From: Pedobacter kyonggii | GTDB taxonomy: Bacteria; Bacteroidota; Bacteroidia; Sphingobacteriales; Sphingobacteriaceae | Reading direction: 5' to 3' | Length of the DNA: 64,000 nucleotides | Assembly: GCF_004310665.1 (NCBI RefSeq) | Contig: NZ_SIXF01000029.1 | Coordinates: 1 to 64,000 of the forward strand | Shown: positions 61,841-64,000 of the stretch, piece by piece | Position numbering within the stretch: the first letter of the stretch is position 1 | How the letters are laid out: the number at the start of each line of letters is the position of its first letter | Notes under the pieces: model-generated | Told to the model about the DNA's origin: nothing | Database searches by the model: none | The model's input: only the letters and a program-made list of their open reading frames with translations | Position numbers and translations under genes: made by a program

Positions 61841-62521
61841 ATGAAACTTTACTCTGTCTTTTTCCTACTAGTTATTATTAGCAGCTCTGCATTTGCGCAA
61901 AAAAGCCTTTTTAACGGAAAAAATCTAAACGGTTGGCATGTAGATGTACCTGCAATGGATAAAAAGCCTGACACCATTAATCCGTTTATTGTACGCAATG
62001 GTATGTTGGTAAGTTTAGGTACACCAGGTGGGCATTTAATAACCGATAAAATTTATAAAAATTACCAGTTAACAGTACAATACCGCTTTGCTGGTAAACC
62101 AGGTAACTGTGGTGTTTTAGTTCATGCATCAACGCCAAGGGCATTGTATGGCATGTTTCCAAAATCGCTGGAAGTGCAGATGCAGCATAAAGATGCTGGC
62201 GATTTCTGGTGTATCGAAGAAGATATTACAGTGCCTGATATGGTTACCAGACGTGGGCCTCAAGAAAAATGGGGTGTAAATGGGAATAAACTCCGCCGGA
62301 TTAAAAATTTAACAGATGACAGTGAAAAACCTCTTGGCGAATGGAATACCATGGTTATTCAATGTTTAAATAACGAAGTTAAAGTTTGGGTAAACGATAC
62401 GTTGGTAAACTATGGCACAAACTGTACTGTAAATAGCGGGCAAATTGCTTTACAAGCAGAAGGTAGTGAAGTAGAATTTAAACAGTTGGATTTAAAACCA
62501 ATTAAAGCGTTGTCTATGTAA
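61841..62521 (+). CDS. DUF1080 (3-keto-disaccharide hydrolase-like) secreted protein
   Basis: A 226-residue exported protein. The signal peptide ends near residue 19 (SSAFAQ), and the mature part is a single concanavalin-like DUF1080 domain: KSLFNGKNLNGWHVDVPAMD, HLITDKIYKNYQLTVQYRFA, GNCGVLVHASTPRALYGMFP, KSLEVQMQHKDAGDFWCIEE, and WNTMVIQCLNNEVKVWVNDT. Related domains are now known as 3-keto-glycoside hydrolases in some Bacteroidota. The gene stands alone with a promoter-like element, no oxidoreductase partner in view. Probably periplasmic. Confidence 0.87.
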   Translation: MKLYSVFFLLVIISSSAFAQKSLFNGKNLNGWHVDVPAMDKKPDTINPFIVRNGMLVSLGTPGGHLITDKIYKNYQLTVQYRFAGKPGNCGVLVHASTPRALYGMFPKSLEVQMQHKDAGDFWCIEEDITVPDMVTRRGPQEKWGVNGNKLRRIKNLTDDSEKPLGEWNTMVIQCLNNEVKVWVNDTLVNYGTNCTVNSGQIALQAEGSEVEFKQLDLKPIKALSM

Positions 62522-62535
62522 GAAAAATGCTTTAC

Positions 62536-62895
62536 TCAATCCTTAAAGCACAAACAGATCAGATAGCCTACAAAATAAGCGAGCAGATCGTAAACGCTAA
62601 AGGAAGTGCCCAATATAGTGCTCATTATTTTGTTGTTTTCCCAACCAAACCAGGTAACATAATTTGCCTTTTGGAGAAACTCAATTACGAAAGAAAAAAT
62701 TAAGACGCCTAATGCTAACTGCTTATTATTGGTTTTAAGGAAAATCCTAAAGAATGTGTAAATCAAGATAACAACCAATACATCTCCTCCAAAAGGCCTG
62801 ATAAAAGCATCGTGAAGGTATTTGCCAATTAAGATTTCCACGATGAGAATCGTGAGAAAAATAAAAAGAAAATTTGAGTTGAACGTTAATTTCAT
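62536..62895 (-). CDS. DUF2809-family small membrane protein
   Basis: A 119-residue inner-membrane protein with four helices: FLFIFLTILIVEILIGKYL, GGDVLVVILIYTFFRIFL, QLALGVLIFSFVIEFLQK and LLAYFVGYLICLCF. The RPFGGDVLVVILIY segment is the DUF2809 signature, and TILGTSFSVYDLLAYFVGY is its C-terminal conserved part. Function unknown. It is on the minus strand, just downstream of the terminator of the E2 gene, and converges with the DUF1080 gene. Confidence 0.82.
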   Translation of the reverse strand: MKLTFNSNFLFIFLTILIVEILIGKYLHDAFIRPFGGDVLVVILIYTFFRIFLKTNNKQLALGVLIFSFVIEFLQKANYVTWFGWENNKIMSTILGTSFSVYDLLAYFVGYLICLCFKD

Positions 62896-62904
62896 TTCGG
62901 GTAT

Positions 62905-62957
62905 AAAAAAGAAGTCAAGTTTTTATAGCACATTGGCCATTAAAACTTGACTTCTTT
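62905..62957 (-). terminator. Terminator of the 2-oxoglutarate dehydrogenase E2 gene
   Basis: GAAGTCAAGTTTT and AAAACTTGACTTC form a perfect 13-bp stem around a 20-nt loop, with a run of T on the minus strand (plus-strand A-run at 62905-62910). It lies about 50 bp past the E2 stop. Confidence 0.75.
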
Positions 62958-63005
62958 ATCTTGACTTTCTATAAAGATTTAAGTCCCCTTTAGGGGATTT
63001 AGGGG

Positions 63006-64000
63006 TTAGATACCTAATAATAACCTAGCCGGATCTTCTAACAATTGTTTCACACGAACCAAGAAACCAACCGACTCACGCCCATCGATAATCCTGTGAT
63101 CATAAGATAAAGCAACGTACATCATCGGACGGATTACCACCTCACCTTTTTCAGCTACCGGACGCTCAACAATATTGTGCATACCTAAAATAGCCGATTG
63201 TGGCGCATTGATAATCGGAGTCGACATCATTGAACCAAATACACCACCGTTAGTGATGGTGAATGTTCCACCAGTCATTTCTTCGATGGTTAATTTGCTA
63301 TCACGTGCTTTTAAAGCCAATTCTAACACCGATTTTTCAATCTGCGCTAAAGTCATGCTTTCTGCATTACGGATTACCGGAACTACTAAACCTTTTGGTG
63401 CAGAAACCGCAATCGAAATATCAGCAAAATCATTGTAAACCAATTCTTCGCCTTCAATACGACCATTAACCGCAGGGAAATCTTTTAATGCTTCGGTAAC
63501 TGCTTTAGTGAAAAAGCTCATGAAACCTAAACCAACACCAAATTTTTCTTTAAACTGATCTTTATATTTTCCGCGTAAATCCATAATTGGTTTCATGTTA
63601 ACTTCGTTAAAAGTAGTTAACATTGCGGTTTCATTTTTAACGGCAACTAAACGTTTTGCAACCGTTCTACGTAGTGGAGACATTTTCTCACGACGTTCGC
63701 CACGGCTACCTGCAGGAGCAGCAGCTACAACTGGAGCACTTGCTTTTGGTACCTCTGTTTTTTTGCCAGCCTCAGCTTTAACAGCATCGTCTTTAGTAAT
63801 ACGACCATCAACACCAGTACCTTTTACCGCACCAGCATCAATTCCTTTTTCTGCAAGAATTTTACTAGCAGCAGGAGAAGGAGTTCCCGTAGCATAGCTT
63901 TCGCCTGATTTTTCGGCAACTGGAGCCGCAGTTTTATCTTCAGCAACAACAGCTTTTTCTTCAGCTTTTGGCGCATCAGCTTTCGCTGGAGCTGCACCAC
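63006..64000 (-). CDS. sucB: 2-oxoglutarate dehydrogenase E2 (dihydrolipoyl succinyltransferase), 3' part
   Basis: The C-terminal part of an E2 acyltransferase; the 5' end lies beyond the window, so the lipoyl domain is not seen. From the right edge an Ala/Pro/Lys-rich linker leads into a peripheral-subunit-binding domain ([20 protein letters not shown]), a second linker, and the catalytic domain ([40 protein letters not shown]). The active-site motif is [16 protein letters not shown], with catalytic His and Asp. [14 protein letters not shown] fits the succinyltransferase rather than the acetyltransferase. It acts in the TCA cycle with SucA and lipoamide dehydrogenase. The gene is also called odhB. 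Confidence 0.9.
   Translation of the reverse strand, partial: GAAPAKADAPKAEEKAVVAEDKTAAPVAEKSGESYATGTPSPAASKILAEKGIDAGAVKGTGVDGRITKDDAVKAEAGKKTEVPKASAPVVAAAPAGSRGERREKMSPLRRTVAKRLVAVKNETAMLTTFNEVNMKPIMDLRGKYKDQFKEKFGVGLGFMSFFTKAVTEALKDFPAVNGRIEGEELVYNDFADISIAVSAPKGLVVPVIRNAESMTLAQIEKSVLELALKARDSKLTIEEMTGGTFTITNGGVFGSMMSTPIINAPQSAILGMHNIVERPVAEKGEVVIRPMMYVALSYDHRIIDGRESVGFLVRVKQLLEDPARLLLGI

Overview
The window is a chromosomal segment of a Bacteroidota bacterium, most likely family Sphingobacteriaceae and probably Pedobacter or a close relative. The evidence is moderate-to-low GC, SusC/SusD pairs, several TonB-dependent receptors with carboxypeptidase-regulatory N-termini, DUF4249, a FecI/FecR pair, FISUMP and LA_2272 domains, -7 elements of the TAnnTTTG type, few Shine-Dalgarno sequences, and intergenic space full of short dispersed repeats. 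The genus is an inference from overall style. No prophage, insertion sequence, integrase or CRISPR array was seen.

Layout. 1-938 holds two tandem copies of a degenerate intergenic repeat and no gene I can support. 0.9-5.7 kb: a nitroreductase, a large secreted macroglobulin/plug-domain protein and a D-2-hydroxyacid dehydrogenase. 5.8-8.9 kb: a TonB receptor with its DUF4249 lipoprotein. 9.0-21.4 kb: a polysaccharide utilization locus read leftwards, made of a propeller/Y_Y_Y/LuxR-type regulator, SusC, SusD, a GH30 and a GH5 glucanase, and a seven-heme cytochrome c tightly linked to the hydrolases. 21.9-26.6 kb: an SGNH esterase, a FUSC-family membrane protein, a methyltransferase and tRNA-Lys(CTT).

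26.6-34.4 kb is an accessory region of unrelated small genes: one frameshifted, a zinc-ribbon protein, a SMI1/KNR4 protein, a DUF4189/FISUMP protein, a lipoprotein, a RibD/DHFR-like enzyme and two unknowns. Dense repeats lie between them, including a 46-bp hairpin repeat that follows two of the genes. It looks like a hot spot that collects orphan, possibly immunity-type, genes. 34.6-44.9 kb is ordinary: an outer-membrane receptor, a PadR/PspC pair with a clear operator-like palindrome, an amino-acid permease, a thioredoxin-reductase-like enzyme, a methyltransferase and a UbiA-like protein.

45.2-45.9 kb has two tRNA-Val(TAC) genes and a third decayed copy whose 5' half is replaced by a degenerate GIY-YIG nuclease ORF. 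Then come recO and an MMPL/RND exporter. 49.4-52.9 kb is an ECF sigma/FecR operon whose third gene is an STN-domain protein with LA_2272 surface repeats instead of a TonB transporter. 53.0-55.6 kb holds an SDR, an epimerase and a DUF6134 protein. 55.7-60.7 kb: two small membrane proteins diverge from a core operon of ileS (eukaryote-like type), a DksA-like gene and lspA. The window ends with DUF4269, DUF1080 and DUF2809 genes and the 3' part of the 2-oxoglutarate dehydrogenase E2 gene.

No clearly new biochemical system is proven here. The best candidates for a second look are the immunity-like island with its 46-bp hairpin repeat, the GIY-YIG/tRNA-Val remnant, the STN/LA_2272 sigma operon, the cytochrome inside the glucan locus, and the composite intergenic repeat family.
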